This document shows, one piece after another, positions 13,893 through 21,883 of a stretch of DNA of 27,710 nucleotides. Below the pieces are notes generated by a model. That model ran no database searches. It saw only the letters and a program-made list of their open reading frames with translations, and was not told where the DNA came from. Origin of the DNA: Actinomycetes bacterium. GTDB taxonomy: Bacteria > Actinomycetota > Acidimicrobiia > Acidimicrobiales > Microtrichaceae. Each line of letters begins with the position of its first letter. Position 1 is the stretch's first letter. Position numbers and translations under genes: made by a program. The stretch covers positions 1-27,710 of the forward strand of contig JAEXGP010000105.1 in NCBI GenBank assembly GCA_023450775.1, written 5' to 3'.

Positions 13893-15464
13893 TCACCAGG
13901 TCGAGGGCCGTCGCTTCCGCGCCCGTCGCCAGACCGGTCGCCAGTCGGTCGTGCGAGCCGGGTCCAGCCGGGCCGCCATGTGGAGCTCGCCGGAGCGGAA
14001 GGCGGTGGCGGCGTCGAGCCCCGAGCCCTCGACGGCGACGAAGTGCTCGATCCAGTGCTGGAGGGCCACCGCGTCCTGCCGCGCCCCGAGCAGGTCCTGG
14101 AGGTCCTCCAGCCGGCCGGCCGCGGTGCCGGCAGACGAACCGAGCACGGGCGTGGACAGCTCGGCCAGGTAGCGGGCCCGCTTGGCGGCCTTGCGCAGCT
14201 CGTGCACCGCCTCGTCCGCCGTGGACGTCCCGGCCGGCGCGTCCTTGGCGTCCCGGGCCGCGCGACGCACCCGGCGCCACGCCCAGCGGTTGCGGTCGGC
14301 CAGGACGTCACGTGCGCGTCCGGACACGTCGAGGTCGTCACGGACGGGCACGCGCTCGGTCACGTACAGCAGGTCCTCGAGCAGCTCCCGGTAGCGGTCG
14401 CTGCCCATGGCGCTGGCCAGGCGCCGACCGTGGAGAGCCATCTGCTCGTCGACCCGGGTGACGAACGTGTGCGTGTCGCCCAACGGTCGCAGGCGCTGCC
14501 GCAGCACCTGGGCGTTGCGCAGCTCGCCCAGCAGGCCGCCCAGCCACTTGAGCTCCGCTCGCAGGTGGTCGACGGACGGCCGGTCCAGCAGCGGTCGGAG
14601 CGACCGCAGATCGCTGCGGAGCCGGCGGGTGGCCACTCGGCTCCGGTGCACGACCTCGGCGTCGGGCCGCCAGCGGTTGCCGTTGGCGGCGTCCGCGACG
14701 GGCATGGCCGTGCCGAGCGGCGGCACGCGGGAGAGGTCGTCGCGCAGCAGCGGATCGTGCGACAGGAGCGTGCACACCGGCCCGACCAGCGCGACGCGCA
14801 GCACGTCCTCCACGGACGAGCGCTTGCGGAGCCGAACCTCCGGCGGTGCGGTGGCGGTCCCCGGTCCGAGCGCCTGCTCCAGCTTGTTGGCCGACCTGGA
14901 CGGTGCCAGGCCCGACCGGCCCGCCCACTCGGCGAACTCGTCGAGCAGCTCGTCGTCGCCGGTGGACTCCACCTCGAGCTGGTCGAACCGTGCCACCCGG
15001 TCGGCGACCTCCACCGTGACGAGGTCGCGGTCCAGACTGGCGCCCGGGTCGTGACCGGGGCGTCCGCCGCGCCGGGTGACGTCGCACGACCTGCGGATCG
15101 TCGTGAGCCGCGCCACCCGGCGGAGCGGCTCGAGGCCGGCCAGGCCGACGACCACCTCCACCACGTGCGCGGGTGGCGCCGACGGGTCGCCGGGGACGTC
15201 GATCTCGAGCCGCGAGCGGGCGCCCGGCGTGCCGTCGACGTCAGCGGGGACCGGCACCTTCACGGTCCATCCGTCCTCGGTCCCGTCGCTCGCGTGGCGG
15301 TGGCGCACGGTGACGCCCCAGGCCCGCAGGCGTCCGGACGGCGTGTCCCAGTAGTCGGCGATCAGCGTCACCGTCCGCTCGGGACCGACCTCGACCGGGA
15401 GGCCGTCGAGGTCGATCGCTCTCCCGCCCTCCAGGTCGTACTTGAGCTCCCTCTCCGTTCCCAT
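13893..15464 (-). CDS. CYTH-CHAD domain protein (putative triphosphatase / polyphosphate-binding)
   Basis: 523 residues from ATG 15464. The N-terminal CYTH domain opens with MGTERELKYD, giving the ExExK signature, and carries the later strands of charged residues (VTVRHRH, GWTVKVPVP, RLEIDVPG). CYTH domains bind triphosphates with a metal. The C-terminal CHAD domain has two hallmark helices: VVHRSRVATRRLRSDLRSLR, and AVHELRKAAKRARYLAEL about 150 residues later. CHAD binds polyphosphate. The fusion is widespread; inorganic triphosphatase activity is known for relatives such as YgiF. It is divergent from the metalloprotease gene. Confidence 0.93.
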   Translation of the reverse strand: MGTERELKYDLEGGRAIDLDGLPVEVGPERTVTLIADYWDTPSGRLRAWGVTVRHRHASDGTEDGWTVKVPVPADVDGTPGARSRLEIDVPGDPSAPPAHVVEVVVGLAGLEPLRRVARLTTIRRSCDVTRRGGRPGHDPGASLDRDLVTVEVADRVARFDQLEVESTGDDELLDEFAEWAGRSGLAPSRSANKLEQALGPGTATAPPEVRLRKRSSVEDVLRVALVGPVCTLLSHDPLLRDDLSRVPPLGTAMPVADAANGNRWRPDAEVVHRSRVATRRLRSDLRSLRPLLDRPSVDHLRAELKWLGGLLGELRNAQVLRQRLRPLGDTHTFVTRVDEQMALHGRRLASAMGSDRYRELLEDLLYVTERVPVRDDLDVSGRARDVLADRNRWAWRRVRRAARDAKDAPAGTSTADEAVHELRKAAKRARYLAELSTPVLGSSAGTAAGRLEDLQDLLGARQDAVALQHWIEHFVAVEGSGLDAATAFRSGELHMAARLDPARTTDWRPVWRRARKRRPSTW

Positions 15465-15594
15465 GCCTCCACAATGGTCCAACAGGGTGCCGGCGGGGTC
15501 GAGGGCGTACCATTCTGCGAGCCGTTGCGCTGGGGCAGCGGGAGGGGCCGAGGTCGGGCGACGTGGGGCGTCGTACCGCCGGAGGGGAACGATC

Positions 15595-16782
15595 GTGACG
15601 ATCACCAGGGGCACCCGTGCGACGTGCGCGGCGTTGGTGTTGGGGCTGACGGCGGTGGCCGCGGCGTGTGCGCCGGCTCCGGGAGGCCCACCGCCGACCA
15701 CGACGCCGGTCGATCCCGCGCCGCCGGTGGTCGAGGTGTTCCAGGCCGTGACCCCACGGACGGAGGCGCCGGTCACGGCCACGTTCCGCTGGCGGGTGTC
15801 GGATCCCAACGGCGACGTGCTCACCTGCCGGATCGACCTGGACGGCGACGGCGCCGTGGACCGCACGGTCTCGCCGTGCCCGACGCAGGGCGACCTGCTG
15901 ACCCAGTACCGCGACGCCGGGTCGTTCACCCCCACGCTGGTCGTCAGCGACGCCACGTCCGACTCGCCGACGGCGTCGGCCGGTCCGATCGCGGTGACGC
16001 CCGGTCCGTCGGAGACGTTCGACATCACCCTCTCGATCGATCCGGCCATGGCGCCCGAGTACGCGGCCGCGTTCGAGGCGGCGGCGGCGCGCTGGGAGCA
16101 GGTCATCGTCGACGGCTGGAACCCCGAGCCGCTGTCGATCCCCGAGGGCCTGTTCGGCTGGGTCCCCGCGTTCGACGGCACGGTGGACGACGTGATGATC
16201 GCCGCCCGGGCGCCGTACCTGGACGGCCCGCTGGGCCTGCTCGGCCAGGCAGGGGCGATCGGCAAGCGCTCCACGACCGGCGAGCCCTACTTCGGGATCA
16301 TGGAGTTCGACTCCGCGGACCTCGAGCGGTTCGTGGACAACGGGCGGCTGAACGACCTGATCCTCCACGAGATGGGCCACATCCTCGGCATCGGGTTCAA
16401 CTGGGTGGGCGAGGGTCGCATCGACGACCTGCTCGTCAACCCCACCTACAACGGCCCGGCGGCGAACGCCGCATGGCACGAGCTGGGCGGCACCGGCCAG
16501 GTGCCGGTCGAGGACGGCGGCGGTGTGGGCACCTTCGGGGCGCACTGGCGTGAATCGGTCTTCGACAACGAGCTGATGACCGGCTACAGCGACGGCGACG
16601 AGCGCATGAGCCGGATCACGATCGGCGCGCTCGTCGACCGCGGCTACGGCGTGGACCTCGACCAGGCGGACGCCTACGACCTGCCGGGCGCGGGCTTCGG
16701 GGCCAACCTGCGGGCGGCGCCCTGGCCGCACCAGCACACCGTGCCGCTGGAGCCGCTGCCGGAGTCGGTCCTGAAGGGCTGA
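15595..16782 (+). CDS. Secreted lipoprotein, leishmanolysin-like (M8) zinc metalloprotease
   Basis: 395 residues from GTG 15595, with GGAGGGG eight bases upstream. The signal peptide runs to AVAAAC, so Cys25 would be lipidated. A Pro/Thr linker is followed by a PKD-like domain of about 80 residues containing DLDGDG. The protease domain carries HEMGHILGIGFNW (His258, Glu259, His262), a third likely zinc ligand at His317 in GAHWRESVF, and a Met-turn in NELMTGY (Met328). The HW-to-ELMTG spacing is typical of leishmanolysin. It probably acts at the cell surface on proteins. It is convergent with an SRPBCC gene. Confidence 0.9.
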   Translation: MTITRGTRATCAALVLGLTAVAAACAPAPGGPPPTTTPVDPAPPVVEVFQAVTPRTEAPVTATFRWRVSDPNGDVLTCRIDLDGDGAVDRTVSPCPTQGDLLTQYRDAGSFTPTLVVSDATSDSPTASAGPIAVTPGPSETFDITLSIDPAMAPEYAAAFEAAAARWEQVIVDGWNPEPLSIPEGLFGWVPAFDGTVDDVMIAARAPYLDGPLGLLGQAGAIGKRSTTGEPYFGIMEFDSADLERFVDNGRLNDLILHEMGHILGIGFNWVGEGRIDDLLVNPTYNGPAANAAWHELGGTGQVPVEDGGGVGTFGAHWRESVFDNELMTGYSDGDERMSRITIGALVDRGYGVDLDQADAYDLPGAGFGANLRAAPWPHQHTVPLEPLPESVLKG

Positions 16783-16789
16783 CGCCGCT

Positions 16790-16874
16790 CAGGCGTTCCG
16801 GGCCGTCACTCGTTCTGGGCTGTCAGGCGTTCTGGGCCGTCACGCGTTCTGGGCCGTCAGGCGTTCTGGACGGT
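16790..16874. repeat. Five tandem copies of a 17-bp repeat
   Basis: Five consecutive 17-bp units of the type CAGGCGTTCTGGGCCGT at 16790, 16807, 16824, 16841 and 16858, differing at a few positions. The fifth unit lies within the 3' end of the SRPBCC gene: its sequence encodes the terminal Thr-Val-Gln-Asn-Ala and part of the stop on the minus strand. The other four fill the intergenic gap. The array most likely arose by slippage from the gene end. Confidence 0.9.
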
Positions 16875-17357
16875 GCGGGCGAGGATGCCCAGCGTGGCCC
16901 GCAGCGCGCCCTCGGAGATGACCGGGAAGATCCCGGCCTCGCGCCATTGCGGCTCGATCCGGGACCAGTCGTAGTAGCTGGTCGCGACGGTCGTCCCCGG
17001 CTCGTCGCCGGGCTCCAGGCGGTAGCCGTAGACGTGGCCGATGTTGAGCTGGCCCTCGATCTTCCAGGCGATCTCGCGGTCGGGCTCGAACGTCACGATC
17101 CGGATCGTGACGTCGTACAACCCGAGCGGGTAGTCGTTCAGCGCCTCGCGGTCCATGTGCACGACGAACGTGTCGTCGACCGCGGTCACCACGTCGCCCT
17201 CCGCGCTCATCAACATGCCCGAGCTGTCGATCGACACGTGGCCCTGCGGATCGGTGAGCACGGCGAAGATCGCGGCCGGCTCCGCGGCGATCGTGCGCGC
17301 CACCTCGATGCGCTCGGCGGGTGCGGTCGTGTCGGTCTCGTTCACATCAGGTGACAT
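16857..17357 (-). CDS. SRPBCC-family protein
   Basis: 166 residues from ATG 17357; ATG 17372 in frame would add five residues. The sequence opens with an acidic Thr-rich tail and then IEVARTIAAEPAAIFAVLTDP, the standard SRPBCC beginning. It continues through FVVHMDREALNDYPLGLYDV, REIAWKIEGQLNIGHVYGYR and the C-terminal helix EGALRATLGILARTV. Members bind hydrophobic ligands or act as cyclases/hydrolases; the role here is unknown. Its end is part of a five-unit tandem repeat, so the last codons may be shaped by slippage. It is read in the same direction as the deaminase gene, 58 bases downstream of that gene's stop. Confidence 0.85.
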   Translation of the reverse strand: MSPDVNETDTTAPAERIEVARTIAAEPAAIFAVLTDPQGHVSIDSSGMLMSAEGDVVTAVDDTFVVHMDREALNDYPLGLYDVTIRIVTFEPDREIAWKIEGQLNIGHVYGYRLEPGDEPGTTVATSYYDWSRIEPQWREAGIFPVISEGALRATLGILARTVQNA

Positions 17358-17415
17358 GCCCCCAGACTGCACGACGCGGTCCGCCCCGCGGGCCGGATCG
17401 CGAGCGGCGTCCCGC

Positions 17416-18489
17416 TCAGGCGGGAAGTGCGACGCCGTGCTCGGCGGCGTAGGCGTCGAGCGCCGCCAGGTAGGTGTCGCGCTGCGTCGGCGACAGCCAC
17501 GCCACCTCGAACGCGTTGCGGGCGAGGAGCAGGACCTCGGACGCGGTCAGGTCCGCCGCGGCCGCGAGCGCCAGGAAGTTCTCGGTGATGTAGGTGCCGA
17601 AGTACGACGGGTCGTCGGAGTTGCAGGTCACCCGGACGCCGGAGCGCAGGAGGTCCGAGATCGGCCCGGCCTTCATGTCGCCGGTCACGAACTCGTTCGA
17701 GATCGGGCAGCAGGTGAAGCCGATCCCGCGCTCCCGGACCAGGTCCACGAGCGCCGGGTCCTCGACGATGTTCGTGCCGTGGTCGATGCGGTCCACCTCG
17801 ATGTCGCGCAGGACCTGGCCGATGTGGCCGATCGATCCGGGCTGGTCGATGTCGCAGTGGCTCGTCAGCAGGAACCCCTCGGCGCGGGCGCGGGCGAACA
17901 CCGGTGCGAACTTGGACGGCGGGTTGTCGCGTTCGTCGGAGTCGAGCCCGACGGCGATGATCCACTCCTTGTAGGGCAGTGCCTCCATGAGGGTGGCCAT
18001 GGCGTACTCGGGCTGCATGTCGCGCAGGAAACACATGATCAGGCGCGTGGTCATGCCCAGCTCGTGCTCCGCGGCGATGCAGGCCCGCCGGTACCCGCTG
18101 ATCACCGTGTCGAACGGGACGCCGCGGCTGGTGTGGGCCTGCGGGTCGAAGAACATCTCGGCGTGCACGACGCCCTGGGAGTGCGCCTTCGTCAGGTAGC
18201 CGAAGGCGAGCTCGTAGAAGTCGTCCGCGGTCACGAGGACCCGCATGGCGGGGTAGTAGATCGTGAGGAACGCGGTGAGCGACTCGAGGCGGTAGGTGGC
18301 GCGGATCTCCTCGACCGTCTTCTCGGCGAGCTCGATGCCGTTGCGCTGCGCGAGCGCCATCTTCAGCTCCGGCTCGAGCGTGCCCTCGAGGTGCACGTGC
18401 AGCTCCGCCTTGGGGAGGCCCTCGATGAACGCCGCGAGCTCGGGGTCCACTCCGTAGGAGGTGGTGGGGTCGGTGAGGTCGATCGACAT
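17416..18489 (-). CDS. Adenosine deaminase-family amidohydrolase, atypical active site
   Basis: 357 residues from ATG 18489. It has the metal pair HVH (His31, His33 in KAELHVHLEGT), IDHG (His237) and the double Asp SDDP (Asp292, Asp293), all expected for the adenosine/adenine deaminase family. The usual HAGE motif carrying the catalytic Glu is replaced by His211-Cys-Asp-Ile, then Asp-Gln. The closest usual role is hydrolytic deamination of a purine (EC 3.5.4.-), but an N6-substituted or modified adenine could be the substrate. It lies upstream of the SRPBCC gene and downstream of zwf, same strand, separated by 108 bp from the latter. Confidence 0.88.
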   Translation of the reverse strand: MSIDLTDPTTSYGVDPELAAFIEGLPKAELHVHLEGTLEPELKMALAQRNGIELAEKTVEEIRATYRLESLTAFLTIYYPAMRVLVTADDFYELAFGYLTKAHSQGVVHAEMFFDPQAHTSRGVPFDTVISGYRRACIAAEHELGMTTRLIMCFLRDMQPEYAMATLMEALPYKEWIIAVGLDSDERDNPPSKFAPVFARARAEGFLLTSHCDIDQPGSIGHIGQVLRDIEVDRIDHGTNIVEDPALVDLVRERGIGFTCCPISNEFVTGDMKAGPISDLLRSGVRVTCNSDDPSYFGTYITENFLALAAAADLTASEVLLLARNAFEVAWLSPTQRDTYLAALDAYAAEHGVALPA

Positions 18490-18582
18490 GGCCCGACCGT
18501 ATGCCCGCCGGGCGGCCGCCGCCGAGGGCCTCGACCGTCTGTTCAAGCGGTGTTCACACAACCCGGCCGGCAGGGCCGTGCA

Positions 18583-18595
18583 GGCTCGACGAGCC
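18583..18595 (-). terminator. Short palindrome after zwf
   Basis: GGCTCG-A-CGAGCC palindrome lying just past the zwf stop codon (18598-18600) on the minus strand. It has no T-run and the stem is only six base pairs, so it is a weak terminator candidate. Confidence 0.25.
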
Positions 18596-18597
18596 CG

Positions 18598-20025
18598 TCA
18601 CTTCTCACGCCAGCGACGCTCGAACGGCAGCCGCCAGGTGTGCGGGGCGATCATCGAGTGCATGGCCGTCGGTCCCCACGAGCCTCGCCGGTACAGGTGG
18701 ACCGCGGGCGGGTCGTCGAGGAGCGGCTGGGACACCTCCCACAGCCGCTCGATGCCGGCCGCGCTCGTGAACAGCGTCTGGTCCCCGTGCATGGCGTCGT
18801 AGATGAGGCGCTCGTACGCCTCGAGCACGTGCTGTTCGTCCTCGGTCTCCTGCAGGGCGAACTGGAGGCTCAGCTTGTCGAGCACCATCCCGGGCCCGGG
18901 TCGCTTGCCGTAGAACGACAGCGAGAGCTTCGGCGAGTCCGACAGGTCGAACGTCAGGTGGTCCGGGCCGTAGCTGCTCACGTTGGACTCGGCGGGGAAC
19001 ATGCTGCGCGGCGGCTCCTTGAACGCGACCGACACGATGCGCGCCCCCTCGGCCATCTCCTTGCCCGTCCGCAGGTAGAACGGCACGCCCGCCCAACGCC
19101 AGTTGTCGATCTCGCACCGGAGTGCCACGAAGGTCTCGGTCTCGGAGTCGGCGGCCACCCCGGGTGTGTCGCGGTAGCCCTCGTACTGGCCCCGGGTCAC
19201 GAACTGCGGGTCGAGGGGCATCATCGACCGGAAGACCTTGTCCTTCTCCTCGTTGATCGCGTCGGGCTCCAGCGCGGTCGGCGGCTCCATGGCCACGAAG
19301 GCGAGGATCTGGAACAGGTGGGTCACGACCATGTCGCGGAACGCGCCCGACGAGTCGTAGGTGGTGCCCCGCGTGCCGACCGACAGCGTCTCGGGCACGT
19401 CGATCTGCACGTGGTCGATCAGCTGGCGGTTCCAGATCGGCTCGAACAGCCCGTTGGCGAACCGGAACGCCAGGATGTTGAGCGCCGCCTCCTTGCCCAG
19501 GAAGTGGTCGATGCGGAACACCTGCTCCGGCTCGAAGATCTCGTCGACCGTCGCGTTCAGGACCTTCGACGTCACCAGGTCGAACCCGAACGGCTTCTCC
19601 ATGACGATCCGGGCGCCGTGGTGCAGTCCGGTCGCGCCGAGCGTGCGGACCACGTCGGGCGCAGCGGCGGGCGGGATGCTGAGGTAGTGCAGCAGCCGGC
19701 ACTCGCCGTCCAGGTGGGACTCCATCTCCCGCACCCGGTCGACCAGGCCCGTCGGCCCGAGCGACATCGCCACGTAGCCGAGCTTGGCCGCGAACGAGCG
19801 CCAGTCGTCCGGGTCCACGCCGCCGCGGACGAACTCGCGGCAGGCGGCGTGCGCGACCTCGCGGAAGCCCTCGTCGTCCATCTCCTCCATGGACGTGCCC
19901 ACGATCCGGGTCTCGGGCAGCATGCCGGCGCGGTCCAACCGGAACAGCCCGGGCAGCAGCTTGCGGCGTGAGAGGTCGCCGGCCGCGCCGAACAGGACGA
20001 TCACGTGGGGATCCAGCGCGGTCAC
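18598..20025 (-). CDS. zwf: Glucose-6-phosphate 1-dehydrogenase
   Basis: 475 residues from GTG 20025, within the usual length of bacterial Zwf. It catalyses glucose-6-phosphate plus NADP+ to 6-phosphogluconolactone, the entry step of the oxidative pentose phosphate pathway. The dinucleotide loop is GAAGDLSRRKLLPGLF (Gly13 to Lys22). EKPFGFD follows, and the active-site signature RIDHFLGKEAALNILAFRFAN at around residue 170 carries the catalytic His and the substrate Lys. The usual partners (gnd, tal, opcA, pgl) are not adjacent. It is divergent from the alpha/beta hydrolase gene, and the 113-bp gap should hold its promoter. Confidence 0.97.
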   Translation of the reverse strand: MTALDPHVIVLFGAAGDLSRRKLLPGLFRLDRAGMLPETRIVGTSMEEMDDEGFREVAHAACREFVRGGVDPDDWRSFAAKLGYVAMSLGPTGLVDRVREMESHLDGECRLLHYLSIPPAAAPDVVRTLGATGLHHGARIVMEKPFGFDLVTSKVLNATVDEIFEPEQVFRIDHFLGKEAALNILAFRFANGLFEPIWNRQLIDHVQIDVPETLSVGTRGTTYDSSGAFRDMVVTHLFQILAFVAMEPPTALEPDAINEEKDKVFRSMMPLDPQFVTRGQYEGYRDTPGVAADSETETFVALRCEIDNWRWAGVPFYLRTGKEMAEGARIVSVAFKEPPRSMFPAESNVSSYGPDHLTFDLSDSPKLSLSFYGKRPGPGMVLDKLSLQFALQETEDEQHVLEAYERLIYDAMHGDQTLFTSAAGIERLWEVSQPLLDDPPAVHLYRRGSWGPTAMHSMIAPHTWRLPFERRWREK

Positions 20026-20138
20026 GCCGCCACGCTGTGGATCCGGTGTTACGGCTCTGTTGCCCGGCGGGGGAGAGTGCGTGAACCGGCCGCCCGGAGC
20101 CGCGGCTGCACCGACACCCGACGGTACGCTCCGCGGCC

Positions 20139-21098
20139 GTGGCGACAGTCGGAGAGGTCGGATCGGAGCTGCGCTTCCGCACGGTGCACGGCTACCAGCG
20201 GGCGTACCGGATGGCGGGCTCGGGCCCGGCGCTGCTGCTGATCCACGGGATCGGCGACGAGTCGGGCAGCTGGGCCCCCGTGCTGCCCGCGCTCGCCGAG
20301 CGCTACACGGTCATCGCGCCCGACCTGCTGGGCCACGGCTCCTCGGACAAGCCGCGGGCCGACTACTCGGTGGCCGCGTTCTCCAACGGCATGCGCGACC
20401 TGCTCGACGTGCTCGACGTGGACCGGGTCACCGTCGTCGGCCACTCGCTCGGTGGCGGCGTGGCGGCCCAGCTGGCGTACCAGTACCCGGAGCGCGTCGA
20501 GCGCCTGGTGCTGGTCGGGACGGGCGGCGTCGGACGGGAGGTCAGCCCGGTCCTGCGGGCGGCGGCCGCGCCGATGTCGGAGATCGGCATGGTGCCGCTG
20601 ATGGTCCCCGGCGCCAACGAGGTCGTCGGGGCGGTGCTCGGGTTGCTCGGCCGTCTGGGTGTGGACATCGGCCGCGACGCCGGCGAGGTGGCGCGCGTGC
20701 TGCGCGGCATGCCCGACCGGCGTCAGCGCGCCGCGTTCGGCCGCACGCTGCGCGCGGTCGTCGACCGCCACGGCCAGCTCGTCACGATGCTGGACCGCTC
20801 GTACCTGGCGGCGTCCATGCCGGTCCTCCTCGCGTGGGGCGACCGCGACGGCGTCATCCCCGTCGAGCACGCGCAGCGGGCGCACCAGGCCATGGCCGGC
20901 AGCCGCCTGTCCATCTACGAGGGGGCAGGGCACTTCCCTCACCACGCCGACCCCGACCGGTTCGTCGCCGAGCTCGTGGCGTTCATCGACGAGACCGAGC
21001 CGTACCGGAGCAACCGGCGCACCCGCCGGCGCCTGCTGCTGCAGGGGCCCGGCGGCGTCGCGGTCGACGAGCCCGAGGAGCCGGCGCTCCTGGGCTGA
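20139..21098 (+). CDS. Alpha/beta hydrolase
   Basis: 319 residues from GTG 20139. The fold markers are in order: oxyanion HGIGDESGSW, PDLLGHGSSDKP, the nucleophile elbow VVGHSLGGGVAA with Ser103, the acid strand LLAWGDRDGVIP, and the base in GAGHFPHHADP. The family includes lipases, haloalkane dehalogenase-like and C-C bond hydrolases. The PDLLGHGSSDKP form is shared by many. The C-terminal 35 residues after the fold are Arg/Pro-rich and look disordered. No signal peptide. It is divergent from zwf; no partner points to a substrate. Confidence 0.9.
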   Translation: MATVGEVGSELRFRTVHGYQRAYRMAGSGPALLLIHGIGDESGSWAPVLPALAERYTVIAPDLLGHGSSDKPRADYSVAAFSNGMRDLLDVLDVDRVTVVGHSLGGGVAAQLAYQYPERVERLVLVGTGGVGREVSPVLRAAAAPMSEIGMVPLMVPGANEVVGAVLGLLGRLGVDIGRDAGEVARVLRGMPDRRQRAAFGRTLRAVVDRHGQLVTMLDRSYLAASMPVLLAWGDRDGVIPVEHAQRAHQAMAGSRLSIYEGAGHFPHHADPDRFVAELVAFIDETEPYRSNRRTRRRLLLQGPGGVAVDEPEEPALLG

Positions 21099-21188
21099 GC
21101 GGCCTGCTCGACCGGCTGGCGCGTTCCAGTCGAGGGGAAACGTGTCAGGACTCCCTCACATCCTCGGCGCGGGCGCCGATGGGAGGGC

Positions 21189-21698
21189 GTGGCACGAACG
21201 CAGACGACCAGCGCAGTCCTCGCCTCCGGTGGGAGGCTCCCCGTCCTCGTGCTGCGGCGCGACGAGCACGACGCCGCGGTGATGAGCCGCCACCTCCGGC
21301 ACTCCAACCGGTTGGACGTGGCGATCGCCCGTCCCGCCGACCTGGTGCGCACGCCGCTGCGGTGGCCCGACGACCCCCGCATCGTGCCGCTCGCGCTGTG
21401 CGTGCTGTTCCGGGACCGCCCGGGCACCGTGGCGGCGGCCGAGCAGCTCGTGCACCACGTGGGCGACGTGCCGGTGATCGGCGTGCTGGACGTGCCGTAC
21501 CCCGATGCCGAGACCGCCGACATGGCGGCCGACCTCGTCGGCGCCGGCGTGGAGGACGTGGTCGACATCGACCACCTGACGCCGCTCGTGCTCGAGCAGA
21601 TCGTCGTCGCCGCGATCGACCGACGCGTGGCCGGCTTCCTCCATCTCGCCGAGGCCGCGTCGCTGCCGACCGACCTGCGCAACACCATCCCGAGCTGA
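21189..21698 (+). CDS. Receiver-like (pseudo-receiver) hypothetical protein
   Basis: 169 residues from GTG 21189. The chain suggests an alternating alpha/beta receiver fold: PVLVLRRDEHDAAVMSRHL, then VPVIGVLDVPYPDAETADM, AADLVGAGVEDVVDIDHLTP and a helix LEQIVVAAIDRRV. The phospho-acceptor Asp at the end of strand 3 is not evident, and the conserved Lys of strand 5 is replaced by Asp-Ile-Asp. If a receiver, it is probably not phosphorylated in the normal way. The assignment rests on pattern only. It is followed by a GC-rich hairpin, so its transcript probably ends there. Confidence 0.5.
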   Translation: MARTQTTSAVLASGGRLPVLVLRRDEHDAAVMSRHLRHSNRLDVAIARPADLVRTPLRWPDDPRIVPLALCVLFRDRPGTVAAAEQLVHHVGDVPVIGVLDVPYPDAETADMAADLVGAGVEDVVDIDHLTPLVLEQIVVAAIDRRVAGFLHLAEAASLPTDLRNTIPS

Positions 21699-21699
21699 G

Positions 21700-21729
21700 C
21701 CCCGGCCGGCGCCCGAGCCGGCCTCGGGG
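21700..21729 (+). terminator. GC-rich hairpin after the receiver-like gene
   Basis: Stem CCCCG-GCCGGC (21700-21710) pairs with GCCGGC and CGGGG (21717-21722, 21725-21729), with a six-base loop and a two-base bulge. No T-run follows. Such hairpins without a U-tract are common terminators in high-GC actinobacteria. Confidence 0.5.
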
Positions 21730-21883
21730 TGACCCGGGAGACGCGCGCCCGTGATCTCTGACCCGGAGCGCGGTTCAGATAGCCTGCAGCACACTTCCCT
21801 GGGGGCCGCCAGCGGGAGCGCACTCCAGCCACGGACCAACGGGTCCAGCCCGAGTCAGGGCCGAGTCGGACGCAGGAGAAGAA

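Noticed and set aside
13980..16553. 857-codon plus-strand ORF
   Set aside because: Antisense to the CYTH-CHAD gene and out of frame with the metalloprotease; no motifs.
17155..19971. 938-codon plus-strand ORF
   Set aside because: It is antisense to the SRPBCC, deaminase and zwf genes, which carry clear motifs; the sequence is His/Arg/Val-rich shadow.
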